Assembly (NCBI RefSeq): GCF_958979055.1
Contig: NC_084891.1
Span: 449,001-513,000 of the forward strand
Reading direction: 5' to 3'
Length of the DNA stretch: 64,000 bases
Source: Alnus glutinosa
Lineage: Eukaryota; Streptophyta; Magnoliopsida; Fagales; Betulaceae
Made by a program: the position numbers and the translations under genes. The notes below the pieces were generated by a model. The model ran no database searches and had not been told where the DNA came from. It worked only from the letters and a program-made list of their open reading frames with translations. Of the stretch, positions 35,226-46,695 are shown in pieces (position 1 is the first letter of the stretch; each line of letters begins with the position of its first letter).

Positions 35226-36299
35226 GGGAAAATTTCAATTTACCCTGAAGTTGTCACCAATTTGCAATTCTACCACCAATGTTTCAATTTTGTTAATTGC
35301 ATCCCATTAAGTTTCAGAAATTTTCAATTTAAGGAATCCGTCCAAATCAACCGTTTGACTTAACGAAATTCAGCCTTTGTGCCGCGCACGTGCCCTTTTT
35401 GACAAAATTGCCCTCTTTAAAACGGCATCGTTTTGGACGTATGGAAACCAAAATTGCCCTCTTCAAAACGGTGTCATTTTGTAAGTCTTCTCCAAGCTCC
35501 AAAACAACACCGTTTTGAAGACAAGCGCTCAAACAAAGACAGCCTCGCCGAGGAAGACGAACTCGACGGAGATGGACTGGCAGCGTGCGGGTTGTCCTTG
35601 ACAGAGATGGGCTGCACGACGGATGCCAGCGCGGAGGCCTCCTGGTGTCGGCCAAACTCCAAAGTGACCTTCTCCAAGCTTCAAAATGGCACAGTTTTGA
35701 AGATGAGCCCTAAAACAAAACCTAGATCTCGTCGGGGAAGACGGCCTCGATGGATGCTAGCGCAGCAGCCTCCTGTCATTGAGGACACAACTTCACCCTA
35801 GCTCAACCACCTCGGCCTCCAGCGACAATTCCGCGTCGTTGAACGACTCGGCCGAAATCGACGAAACAAAGTATTGTCGATTTTGGCCAACGCCGGGAGG
35901 CCTCCGAGCCAGCATCCGCTGCGTAGTCCATCTCCGTCAAGGATGACCCGCTTGCCGCTCGCCGCCAACCAATCGAAGCCGTCTTCCCTGACGACGCCGT
36001 CTTTGTTTTAGGGCATGATGTTTTGCCTCAAAACAGTGTCGTTTTGTTTTCAGAAATTTTAGTTTTGGTGTTTCACAAAACAATGCCGTTTTGTAGAGGG
36101 CATTCTCGTCCATTTTCATCCCTAACAAGCACGTGAACAGCACATGAGCTGAATTTCGTTAAATCAGATGGTTGATTTGGACGGATTCCTTAAATTGAAA
36201 ATTTCTGAAACTTAATGGGGTGCAATTAACAAAATTGAAACATTGGTGGTAGAATTGCAAATTGGTGACAACTTCATGGGGGTAAATTGAAGTTTTCCC
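35226..36299. mobile_element. Mutator-like element with long inverted ends and GC-rich cargo (Pack-MULE-like)
   Basis: The ends GGGAAAATTTCAATTTACCC and its near complement (right end '...gaagttttccc') extend as inverted arms of about 130 bases. A 9-bp target duplication AAATAATTA lies at 35217-35225 and 36300-36308; the empty site is seen near 11,728. The interior (35,370-36,150) is GC-rich, unlike anything nearby. It is studded with the word AAAACGGCATCGTTTT and variants in both directions, and holds short frames on both strands. No transposase is present. The GC-rich part may be captured host exons, though none can be named. Confidence 0.8.
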
Positions 36300-36370
36300 A
36301 AATAATTAATACTAGAAACTATATTTTTATCTACAATTTCAAGAATAAGGTTATTAGATTTTTCCCACAT

Positions 36371-37012
36371 GCAATTAGCCACATGTATGAGGCTCATCCA
36401 CGTTGCTAATTGTTAACCACGTGGGTCCCGCGTAATTAATCCGATTGTTGCTAAAATGACACTTAGCAAGGTGTATTTTTATACACGTAGTTACTTAGCC
36501 ACATGGCTTTTAGCCACGTGCCACTAACACATGGCTAAATGCATTTTATTTTATTTTTTTTTAAAAAAAAACAAAAATAAAAAATTAGACACTTTTAGCC
36601 ACGTGGAACTAACCCACGTTGCTAACCACCACAAAAAAGAAGCTTCTTCTTTCTTTTTTTTGGCAGTATTTTCTTCCTAGCCCTCGCTGGAAACTTTTTT
36701 TTTTTTTTTTTTTTCTTCCCTCGCCGGAAACTTCTGCAAGGCCGGTGAAATCTTCACCTTCCTTCCCCCATGAAATCTAATCCAGAAAATCCCCCAAAAA
36801 TCACAAAAAATCCTTTGTCGACCGCATTACCCAAAAATCACCAACAAAACACCAAAAAATACCAACAAAACACCAAAAAATCACCAACAATCAAAAATCA
36901 CCAACAATCACCAAAAATCAACAACAAAAACCAAAAATACCACGTCGTTGTTCCTGTTTTACGGTTGAAGTTGCATGTTTACCGGAGACGTACGTGTAGC
37001 AAAATGAAACTA

Positions 37013-37049
<37 letters not shown>

Positions 37050-37252
37050 AGAAGAAGAAGAAGAAGAAGAAGAAAAAACCCAAAAAACGTTGGAATAACA
37101 CCCCCTTGCTTCACCGGCGTCAGGCCGTGACCCTCCAGACTCCGGCGCCGTCGTCGACCATGGCTCTCTCTCAGAATCACTCAAGTTCTCTCTCTTTCTA
37201 GCTCTCTCAGTCTCCCTCTTCCATCTCCTTGACTGTATGAAGAAAACGAAAG

Positions 37253-37289
<37 letters not shown>

Positions 37290-37331
37290 AGGGAATGAAA
37301 AGTTAAAGGGGTGGGGGAAATGGGGGAAATG

Positions 37332-37374
<43 letters not shown>

Positions 37375-37567
37375 GGGGGGGGGGGGTGGGAAATGAAAAG
37401 TTAAAGAGGGTGGGGGAAATTAGCTAGAAATGAATTGAAAATAAATAATTTTAGCCACGTGGTTAATTGGCGACGTGAAAATTATATATGTGGTTAATTG
37501 GCGACGTGACAAAATATACGTGGCTAAAATTTAAAACCTAAAAAAAAAAAAAAAATAAAAAAAAATA

Positions 37568-37612
<45 letters not shown>

Positions 37613-38126
37613 TCAATTTTTTTTTTTTCATTTTAGCCACGTGTCTTATTTGTCACGTGGCTAATTGGCGATGTGAAAATTATACACGTGGCTAATTGGC
37701 GATGTGGCAAAAATACACGTGGCTAATTGGCGACGTGAAAAATACATATGCCTAATTACCAACGCAAACCATTTCGCTACGTGGTGGATTACCCACATGG
37801 CATGCAAAATCGCCATGTGGATAATCACCACGTCGCAAAATAGCCATGTGTCTATAGTCTCGAGTACTGTAGCCACGTGGCTAAATACAAAATTTTTTGT
37901 AGTGTGGTCTCTCAGTCACTTTATCGTTAAAATTAGCGAAGTGGCTAATTGGCGACGTGAAAAATACATATGGCTAATTACCAACGCAAACCATTTCGCT
38001 ACTTGGTGGATTACCCACATGGCATGCAAAATCGCCATGTGGATAATCACCACGTCGCAAAATAGCCATGTGGCTATAGTCTCGAGTACTGTAGCCACGT
38101 GGATAAATACAAAGTTTTTTGTAGTG
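36371..38126. mobile_element. CACTA-like element with TTAGCCACGTGG repeats, left end lost
   Basis: The right end reads 'aattttttgtagtg', the CACTAC-type terminus. Copies of TTAGCCACGTGGC and variants crowd both sides (36,376-36,620; 37,450-38,100). The left terminus is missing: similarity to the flanking array (28,400 region) breaks off at about 36,370 directly into the repeats. The middle holds A-runs, a G-run (37,367-37,386), an (AAT)n run near 37,570 and a small GC-rich patch (37,100-37,160). No transposase. Confidence 0.7.
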
Positions 38127-38162
38127 TGGTCTCTCAGTCACTTTATCATTAAAATTAATGGG
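37719..38162. repeat. 222-bp tandem duplication across the element's right end
   Basis: The unit 37719-37940 is repeated at 37941-38162. It includes the subterminal repeats, the terminus GTAGTG (37899-37904 and 38121-38126) and about 36 bases of flanking DNA ('tggtctctcagtcacttta'). The element therefore has two right ends in a row. Confidence 0.85.
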
Positions 38163-38587
38163 TTATCATCTGTCACGTATATCTCATTTAACACATAAAT
38201 GTTCATATCAACACCTTAATATCAATACTACGTCAGCAAGTGTCATATCATCTAGTGGTTAAGCTGGATTGTTTTTGTATTATTTTGAGTTGTATAGATC
38301 GAGTGGGTGTGTTGTGCAGCTTCTGCTTTGTAAGCTGCTGGTTTGTAGCTGTTGTTCGATCGAGTGGTATGGTGGAGCGTTTGTAAAGTGCTTTTTCTTT
38401 ACTAAAGTCTGATTCTTCGGGGGGGGGAGGGGGGGGGGGGAAATCTTGGATCTGGTTGCATGCAAGCTAATTAGCCCATATCATTGATGTCAATATTCAA
38501 GCTCGAATAAAGAAAATGCGGTCCAAGAGTTTATCACATTTTTTTTCAAAGGATTCATAGGATCGTTATCAGAAAATTATTGACTCT
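38163..38587. other. Intergenic stretch homologous to 8,480-8,870
   Basis: Shares 'tgagttgtatggatcgag'-type words, 'ggtttgtagctgttgtt', a G-run (38,420-38,440) and 'gcaagctaattagccca'. No gene. Confidence 0.5.
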
Positions 38588-39115
38588 AGTAACGACTCAA
38601 GGAAAAGCGTTAGCCACATTTACGCTATTACCTTAAAAAGCTAGTCAATTTGGAGTTTTTTTATAATTCCTTATAAATCTCAGTTTCACCTAGTAACTAG
38701 ACAATATGAAATTTAACACTCATGAGTATCTTTATAAGTCATTCACTCTTTGTGAGCTTGTAAGCTATTCATCTCTTTCCCATATGAAACTGGGTATTAC
38801 AAACTGCCCTCCTTAAACCCCTGACATCCTCGTCAGTGTCATGTCATGCGGTGCTTCGGCCAGTACCACATGACCTGTCATTACTAGGTGGCTCTGATAC
38901 CATTTGTAACGACCAAGGAAAATCGTTAGCCACATTTACGCTATCATCCCAAAAGGACTAGTTAATTTGGAGTTTTTTTGTAATTCCTTATAAATCTCAG
39001 TTTCACCTAGTAACTAGGCAATGTGGGACTTAGCATCCATATATGAGTATTTTTATAAACCACTCGCTCTATGTGAGCTATTCATCTCTTCCTCATATGA
39101 GACCGGAGTGTTATA
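38588..39115 (-). mobile_element. TRIM (miniature LTR retrotransposon), 528 bp
   Basis: Two direct repeats, 38588-38801 and 38905-39115 (about 212 bases), share 'cgttagccacatttacgcta' and 'aatctcagtttcacctag'. Read on the minus strand, the LTR ends in TTACA and is followed by TGGTATCAGAGCC, the initiator-methionine tRNA primer site. A purine tract (AAGGAGGGCAGTT) precedes the other LTR. A 5-bp target duplication ACTCT lies at 38583-38587 and 39116-39120. It has no coding region, as expected of a TRIM. The two LTRs differ at a fair number of positions, so it is not young. It sits inside a fossil LTR. Confidence 0.85.
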
Positions 39116-39505
39116 ACTCTAATCGTTGAAAATCCGATATTAGAGTTGTACTACGAAATGAATTGGGAAAGAATTATAATCCAAGTTTGATAAAGAATCT
39201 AAGTCCAAATCAGACTCCGACGGCACACCTATGTCAAGAATTATAATCCAAGTTTGATAAAGAATCTAAGTCCAAATCAGACTCCGACGGCACACCTATG
39301 TCAAGTAGAAGCTGGAAACTTAATTCAAGTTGACAACTACCTCTTAGCCTATAAATAGGCTCATATACGTATAAATATAGATTGAATATTTTATGCATAA
39401 AACATGTTTTTTTCTTAGAGACTGATTTAAGCATCGGAGTAACATCAATTGTTTTGCAGTATTCGTCAGAGCGTAAATAACATCGAAGAACGTGTCATTC
39501 ATACC
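39116..39505 (+). mobile_element. Fossil LTR fragment, related to 29,810-30,115
   Basis: Shares 'gaattgggaaagaat', 'gaatattttatgcat' and the 'gcatcgg' R-U5 word with the fragment near 29,900. A segment of about 63 bases ('aagaattataatccaag' ... 'cacacctatgtc') is tandemly repeated at about 39,173-39,304. Broken, no partner. Confidence 0.5.
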
Positions 39506-39507
39506 AT

Positions 39508-39832
39508 TGCTCCGCCGTTGTATATTGCTACGTTGTAGGTAGCCCATGCGCACCGAAGGGACATGGTCAATGATTTTAAAAAGAAATTGCTTCACTGAGA
39601 AGCCATGCACTGATTTTGAGTTTTGTTATGTTATTTATATAAATATTAATTGTTCAATAACAATAACCCCATTCTTGTACCAAAGGTTTCTGATTGAGGA
39701 AGTATAGCATAACATGATGGTTCTGGATAACCCTTGGTATAAGAATAGAGCTATAAACCAATAATTGGATGAAGGTCTATATATTATATATATATATGGT
39801 CATTACATGTTATAAATATGTCTCTATAAAAT
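39508..39832 (+). promoter_or_regulatory. Promoter of gene F: inverted repeat and TATA box
   Basis: The TATA box 'ctataaaatg' is at 39823-39832. The inverted repeat arms are at 39667-39686 and 39731-39750, with a few changes from A and D (g for a in 'attcttgtacc', 'agag' for 'aggg'). The upstream block 'tgctccgccgttgtatatt' is shared with A, D and E. Confidence 0.65.
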
Positions 39833-39928
39833 GGATCGGAGTACTAAACCTTTTGCTTTGCACCACAAAGGAGTTTCATTATAGCTAGCTATATATATTT
39901 ATCCTTAAGTATTTCTAAGCGAAAAAGA

Positions 39929-40747
39929 ATGGGAATAAATGCTCAAGTTCTGCTTACCTTTGGCACCATCATATGTTTTGCTTCAACTTCATATACTTAC
40001 GATGGGACTGCCAGTTTCTACAAGCCTCCTTACGTTCGTGAGTACATATAACTATGAATTGTTTATTAATATATATATTTTTTTTATTACAGGGTTAAAT
40101 AGTTGTAAAAAGATCTGTATATATATAGCTTTCTGGAAAATTCAGGAATACGATTTTTTCACACAAAAAGTGAGAACAAATTCAGTTTGTGAAAGTCAAA
40201 ATGTTTAGCTTTGTCTAAAATGTTGCTTTACTTAATCATTTTTCCAAAAGAAAGGAGAATTATAAGAGAAAGAGGAACAATAATTGGGGGGAGGTTCTGT
40301 ATATATATGTATGTGTCATAAACTCCCCCTCGATCCCCCTCAGGAGTTTATCAAATTATTTCATTTGTAGTCACGATGATCCAGGATCAATATCAAATGT
40401 ATATGGACATAGTTTTTTCTTTGGATAAGACCTAGCTTGTTAAATTACATACCAATTGTCTCGAAAGCATATATAAGTTCATAGAAAATTGGGACTTTAA
40501 TCATTAATTCATTTAATATTCTAACGTACCCTCTCCTCATGCATGTGTGGGGATGTTGAAATGGGACTAAGACGTTTGTTCAAATACCATGTTAAATCAC
40601 CATTTATTCTAAAAGTTTTAGTTGATAAAAAATAGTAGTAAATTTAACCATTTACTTTAATCATCTAATATAACCCAAAGTATGTGTCTTAGCCGGCTAC
40701 TAGTTAAAACTGAGTCCTAATTATACAAAAACTACAACACCCACTAC

Positions 40748-40787
<40 letters not shown>

Positions 40788-41883
40788 TATTTATGGACGG
40801 TTTTTTTCTAGACGGTTTTAGAAACCGTCTAGAAAACAAAATTTGCAGACTGTTTTTTTTAAAACCGTCTAAAAAAATTTATTATAGACGGTTTTTACTA
40901 AACTGTCTGGAAATTTTCATTTCTAGACGGTTTCATAAAAACCGTCTATAAATGTTATTCTCAAAGAATTTTATGGACGGTTTGGTAACCGTCCATAAAA
41001 TTCCAAACGGTTTAGTAAAAACCATATGGAAATTTTCATTTATAGACGGTTTTTACCAAACCGTCTATAAAATTAAAGTTCTAGATGGTTTCTTTTGAAA
41101 CCGTCTGGAAATATTTTTCCTCATAACATGTCATCAATCCGCGTGATGCCTCCAAATTGAACCACATCCATCCGATTTTTTTTCAAGCCAAAATCACAAC
41201 CGTCCGTTTTTTTTTTTACAATTAAGGAATAAAACTTTCCCAGCCAAACCAAAACAAATTAAAAGGAATATGGCCTAGCCGGAGGTAGCTAGATCAACGA
41301 CGTCTCCGAGCTCTCTGAGGTCTACAGCTTGAGCGAGAGCGTGTCCACTACAACCACCGGCCAAGAGAGACGAAGATGAGGAGGTCCGATCAGCCAAGAG
41401 AGAAGAAGATGAGCGTGTCCACTACCACCACCGCTTCCACACCTCCAATTCGAGACCGCGCGCTGTCGGACAGACATCTCTGACGATGACTCCCCGTCCT
41501 CCCCCTCCGCCGAGCTTGAAATCAAACTGAGCCGCGAAGCCCGTCATCCCCCTCCGTGGAGCTTGAAATCGAACTGAGCCGTGAATTAAGCCCGATTTGA
41601 GCGGCAAAGCCCGTCGTCCCCCTTTGTCGAGCTTGAAATCGAACTGAGCCATGAAGCCCGTCGTCCCCCTCCGTCGTCCTCTCCGCCATCGACCTGGCCA
41701 AGCCCGATCTGTTGCAACCACGGCGGCATGGGGGTATGAGGGGTTTGCTCAATCAGGCCTCAGAAAGGAAATTAACCTAATTATCTTAACATTTCTGGAA
41801 AAGAAATAAATAATTAAAAAATAATAATTTAATTAATGATAATAATATATATTAATAAAAAAAAAATTACATCTCCTAAAATG

Positions 41884-41923
<40 letters not shown>

Positions 41924-42471
41924 GGGGGGGGGGGGGGAGGGGGGGACAAACCGTCCAGAATTGAATCTGGACAGTTTGGACAAAACCGTCTAGAATTTCA
42001 GACGGTTCGGCCCAAACCGTCTGAAAATTCATTTGACGACACTTTATCCTAAACGGTTTTAAAGTCTAGAATTGTTTCCAGACGGTTTTTTTCAATTTCT
42101 AGACGGTTTAAAACCGTCCAGAATTTGTGTTTTTTTTGTAGTGACCGATGTAATTTCAATCTCTTTTGCCAGCCTCTTCATGTAATGGATATAGAGATGA
42201 TGGTATTTTTTTAGCCGGAGCAAGTGATGCTGTGTGGAAAAATGGGGCAGCATGTGGGAAAGTTTACGTGGTGTACTGTACTGGTGCCACAAACCAAGCA
42301 CCGCACCCTTGTACGGATACCGGTACCGCTGTTGTGGTCAGAATTGTTGATTATTGTCCAAAAGGATGCCGCGGAACCATTAATCTTTCAGAAGTTGCTT
42401 TCTCTATGATTGCTGATCTCAGTGCTGGAGTAATTAAGGTTAACTATACAGAGTACGTGTACACAAATTAA
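39929..42471 (+). CDS. EG45-like domain protein, gene F (intron enlarged by a transposon)
   Basis: Exon 1 is 39929-40037 (donor gtgagt) and exon 2 is 42173-42471 (acceptor ttgccag), giving 135 residues. The start MGINAQVLLTFGTIICFAST is a signal peptide, followed by YDGTASFYKPPYVPSSCNG; the loop after the fourth cysteine is TDTGTAVVVRIVDYC, two residues longer than in A, D and E. The six family cysteines and the CPKGCRG motif are present. The protein ends EYVYTN, then TAA at 42469-42471. The 2,135-base intron contains a complete CACTA-like element (40742-42143) about 30 bases from the 3' splice site; branch point and pyrimidine tract may be affected. The coding sequence itself looks intact. 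Secreted, role by family only. Confidence 0.85.
40742..42143. mobile_element. CACTA-like MITE in intron 1 of gene F (AGACGGTTT repeats)
   Basis: Left end CACTACCAAAAAAA, right end TTTTTTTGTAGTG, 3-bp target duplication ACC at 40739-40741 and 42144-42146. Both subterminal zones are filled with TCTAGACGGTTT and its complement AAACCGTCTAGA (40,790-41,110; 41,945-42,122). The centre (41,290-41,740) is GC-rich with a repeated 'gagcttgaaatcgaactgag' word and may be captured host sequence. There is an A-run and G-run at 41,885-41,945. No transposase. Length 1,402 bases. Confidence 0.85.
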
Positions 42472-42850
42472 GTAAGTTATGCTCAAAATTAACATCCTCA
42501 TACATACATAACATAACGTATATATATATATATATTGTAGACATGCAACGTTATTCACTGCATGTCTAGCTAGTTAATTATATATGTTATACAGGTGGAA
42601 GAATTAAGAAGGTCTAGTAAGGGCAAGTTATGATGATACTGAAATCACGATGGCGATCATTTTCTTGCCTTTGAGCCAAGAAGCTTAATTCGGCTAATAT
42701 TCAGCATTTTTTTCTTTCTTTTCTGCGTCCTACAACTTCTACTGGTTGTACTGTTTATGTTTATTGTAATGATATTTTATCCTGCTAAGAAAAAGAAAAA
42801 AAAAATGTTTTTGAATATTTCTGATTAAAACAAAAGTATAGCCAGCACTC
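42472..42850 (+). other. Downstream region of gene F
   Basis: Homologous to the 3' regions of the other copies; the acceptor 'tatacag' before 'gtggaagaattaag' (about 42,597) is kept. No gene. Confidence 0.5.
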
Positions 42851-43375
42851 GCTCCTGTGACACGTCATAGCCCATGCCAAATGAGAAATGCTACATTTTT
42901 TTTATTTTTATTTTTCAAAATTTGGTCTTCAAATGATTTGTCATAATCCTATATGATCTCTTATTTTGGAGAATATGTCACCATCAATCTCACAGGATTG
43001 TGACATATTATTTGGAGACCAAATTTTGAAAACTCTAGTATTTTTCTTCCAAATAGACATAGCGAATGATTTTAATGAAAATCCGCTTCACCCAAACGAC
43101 ATGCATGGTACTGTATCGTAGTCACTAATTTGGAGTCTTAAATGGCATGTTTGGGTATTCGATTTTTTGAAATCTGAATTCAACTATAATTTAACGCTCG
43201 AATTCTGACGCAAATAAAGCTAAAAAAGATGTTTGGATAGTTTAACTTTCTGAAATAAAATTTAAAAAAATAAAATAAAATCTGATTTATTTTTAAAAAA
43301 TCCGAACACCAGCAAATATAATCAAGATTCCTGTTGTTAAACAAAATTTCTGTCGAGCCTTCACGTGAGAATAGG

Positions 43376-43407
<32 letters not shown>

Positions 43408-43502
43408 TGGTGAATAAATTTGAAAATGATGGGTGGGAAAAGGCCTTTTATTTAACTTTTAAGGTTATAGGAAATTGACTTGTTAGGATACCTCTATAAA
43501 AT
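42851..43502 (+). promoter_or_regulatory. Promoter of stub G, with a probable MITE insertion
   Basis: Shared words: 'gacacgtcatagcccatgcc', 'gattttaatgaaaatccg', 'cttcacccaaacgacatg'. The TATA box 'ctataaaatg' is at 43494-43503. A 190-base piece (about 43,142-43,332) with loosely inverted ends ('gtttgggtattcgatttttt', 'aaaaaatccgaacacc') is absent from the related blocks at 7,760 and 28,270 and is probably a MITE. Confidence 0.5.
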
Positions 43503-43563
43503 GGATTAAACCTTTTGTTTTATGAAATTACGTGTCTTTTTAGGAATTTTTAAGGGAAAAAGA

Positions 43564-43589
43564 ATGGGAACAAATATTTTTGTTCTGAT
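43564..43589 (+). pseudogene. EG45-like stub G (MGTNI subfamily, first codons only)
   Basis: ATG GGA ACA AAT ATT and a few more codons (MGTNIFVLI) lie in the right place after a TATA box and the 'aagggaaaaagaatggg' leader. The coding sequence is then cut by a fossil LTR starting TGTAACACCCC at 43590. No exon 2 is found downstream before pseudogene H. Confidence 0.75.
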
Positions 43590-45155
43590 TGTAACACCCC
43601 AATCTAATAATCTCTATAGAAGCATAGCATACTTTTTATTTTTAATATCCTAAAAATGGATTTGTCACAATAATTTACACTATTACATACTTCTCGAAAG
43701 ATGACAAACCATGCATCAAGCCTATACATTAAAAATAAATCACATAGAATTTTTCCAACTAACTAGTCACCAAAAATTAAGATATATATGCAACATTTTG
43801 CTAAGCTTCAAGATCCTCAAATTTTGCTGGTATCAATATTATTAAGAGTCTTTGGTATCAATAATTTACCAATTGGAATTATGCATAAAACTTAAAAAAA
43901 ACAATTATCAATATTTTCAAAACAAGTGTAGCATTCAATAATTATGAGAATAATTTATGCACATGAGTAACCATTTTTATTGTGAGCAGTAAAATAATGC
44001 AAATATATTAAATCAACTCTCAAATGTCCCCCTCAAAAAAAAAAAAAAACTCTCAAATGTCATACACTCGTTGTCAAACATTTTCGCTCCATCTGATTGG
44101 GTTGTGCGATCTCCATATTGGGACTGAAATTTCTTCTCGGGTAAGAAGAAGCGACTCTCCTTGGTGTCTCTAGCCATGGGACTGCCTATATAATTTCTAA
44201 GAAATTCACCCATGATCGATTACTATGTTGCATCTCCCTCTAAAGCACACATAGTTGCACAATCCCAAAATTTAGAATCCAAACACTCAACATGCATTCA
44301 TCCTCATACAAGAATTAGCTTCGGTACCAAGCTTATAAATCTCACTATGCCATAGGGAGTTTTCAAATCATAATCAAAGTGCTCAGATAATTGAATCATT
44401 TAGAAACTTATACATAAAGTGCCAATTTCCATTTTCCGAAAACAAAATCTCATATCTCATCATGAAATTCCTATCTGTCACATTGGTAGCCCGATGCCTT
44501 TCCAAATCAACCAATGCAAATTCGCATTTATAAAATTCCACAATGGCACAACTATATCAAATATAATATTATGCATAATCAGTATCAAAATATAGCACGA
44601 CTCACTATTTGTTTGATTTATTCAAAATTTCTCATTTATTTTGAGAATCAATAATAATAAGACATATGCACATGTATATACACTCGAATACATTTTATTT
44701 TTAAAATCTTTACTTTTGGGAGTATTATTTTCATAAAATCATTGACTAATCAGTTATATTTACCTTAAATTACTGGACCACTACTACAGGGATTTACTAC
44801 ACCTCAACTTATGCCACTTGTTTATAAAAATAAAATAATTAATTATCAATACCTAAAATAAAAAATTCATATTATTTAATTTATAAATTCATAAAAGCCA
44901 AAAAAAAAATTCACTTTTATCTTTTATCTCTCACATTTCCCAAATTTTGTCTTTTTTCTTACATTTTCTTTTTTCCTTTTTTATTCACATCCGTACATGA
45001 CTTTTTTTTTCCCTTTCTTTCTTTTCTCTCTCTCCCCTCTCTCCCCTCTCTTCCCCCTTTTTTTTTTTTTTTTTTTTTGGCTCTCTTCTCTCTCATGCAC
45101 GCCTTAATTGGTAACTCAACGAAACTCTACCTCAGTCCACCAAAATTAAACCCCA
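43590..45155 (-). mobile_element. Fossil LTR retrotransposon remains, composite
   Basis: The left end TGTAACACCCC is the complement of an LTR end and matches the piece at 12,031. Near 44,318-44,336 a degraded primer-site-like word appears, followed by a stretch (44,337-45,155) that matches 1-680. So at least two LTR-derived segments, possibly nested, make up this block. It is broken and old. At 45,155 it gives way abruptly to array sequence. Confidence 0.45.
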
Positions 45156-46508
45156 ATGAATTATTAAGTATTGTCTTGTGGTTTTTCTCTGGCCAGCCCC
45201 AAATTGAGTGTTGTTGTGTCTTATACTCAAAACAAGTTCATTATTTCTAATATTTTTAACATATTTATGTTTTTCGTTGTGGGTGTCATCAGTTGATGGG
45301 TTATATAAGGTGATGTAACGTTATGATCATGAGTTCTCTTATCAATGGAGAATTTTCTTAAAGTTCTAAACAACTCAGATGAGATTTCTTTTTTTGAGGT
45401 GTGACTCATCTTTCCTTCGATGGTGAAAGTCTACCAAACTTTAATGTTGGCGAGTAAAACACTGTTCGACATAAAATTTATCCATATTTTCTTTGTTCTT
45501 CTTTTATCATGCATCAAAGAGGCTGCAGTTCTCTTAAGCTAATAGGATCGATAAGATAAATTTAATAATTTAATCAATATTTTAACACTTATCTTCACGT
45601 GTGGGCTCAAACTATCTTTCAATAGGTGAGGCTCAATACCTGGAATATTAAATCACCACTTATCCCAAAAACTTAAGGAGGTAGGAAGAGTTAAATGTAA
45701 TCATCTAATCAATACTTTTAAGTAAAATATACTCGATCTTGTGAGACACTTTGTGTATTCAACATTCGCAGAGGGAAAGGGATGTCACGTCAGACAATAT
45801 TGGCTCCTATTTTTAACCTAATATTGATGTATGCTACCTTCCATTGCTAAATACACAATGTGGATGCGACGAAGTTCCAAACTCTGATTTGAAGACATAT
45901 ATAATTGCACTTTAGTCTCTTTGTTTTTGGTTAGACGCCTAATCACATTCAAACATCTAAAAGTAATGGTATTTAACTCTCAACAATTGCGGAAAAACAT
46001 GACCCCTTGTTAAATTATTACTTTTATTCTGCATATATCATACTACATTATTATTTTTGTAAGTATTATTATTATTGTTATTATTATTTTTAAGCATCTT
46101 CTCTTCCTCTTCTAATAGGGCCAAAATTCACTCATCAAATAGTGAATTAGTTTGAATATTTTCAAATAAAACAAAGCCTATAACGTATGTGACACGTCAT
46201 TGTCCATGCCAAATAGACTTTTTGAATGACTTTAACCAAAAGCCGCGTCACCCGAAAGTCATCGTACTGCACGAAATCACAAATTTTGTGTGTTAAGATA
46301 TTGTTAATATAATATTCTTCCATAATAATAAATGAAATTTAAAATTATGATAGTATTTATCTTGAAAAAAGGGTCCAATAATAATGTTTAAGTGAAGAAG
46401 TATAATATAACATGATAGTATTAATTAGATAACTCGGCCTTCGTGTGAGAATAGGGTTGTATATAATATAGTTTATTGACATACGTGGTAAGACGCCTCT
46501 ATAAAATG
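45156..46508 (+). promoter_or_regulatory. Upstream region and promoter of pseudogene H
   Basis: Homologous to 3,450-4,740 and 30,600-32,781 ('gtgactcatctttccttcg', 'aagagttaaatgtaatcat', 'gacacgtcattgtccatgcc', 'gactttaaccaaaagccg'). The TATA box 'ctataaaatg' is at 46499-46508, 69 bases before the start codon. No other gene. Confidence 0.6.
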
Positions 46509-46695
46509 GATTCTACCTTTTGTTTTATGAAACTACATATCTTTAGATATTTCAAAGGGGAAAAAAAATGGGAACAAATATTCAAGTTCTAATTGTTGTA
46601 TATACCATAATATGTTTTTCCTCCATTTCAAATGCTACCCAAGTGAAAAAGAATGGGAGTGCCACCTTTTACAAAGCTCCTTGCATTCGTGAGTA

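Noticed and set aside
35347-35801. Frames on both strands in the GC-rich cargo of the Mutator-like element
   Set aside because: No domain is recognisable and overlapping frames on both strands are expected in GC-rich DNA; kept only as possible captured sequence.
41322-41752. Gly/Arg-rich minus-strand frames in the MITE of gene F
   Set aside because: They lie in the GC-rich centre of the transposon and follow its internal repeat; no gene structure.
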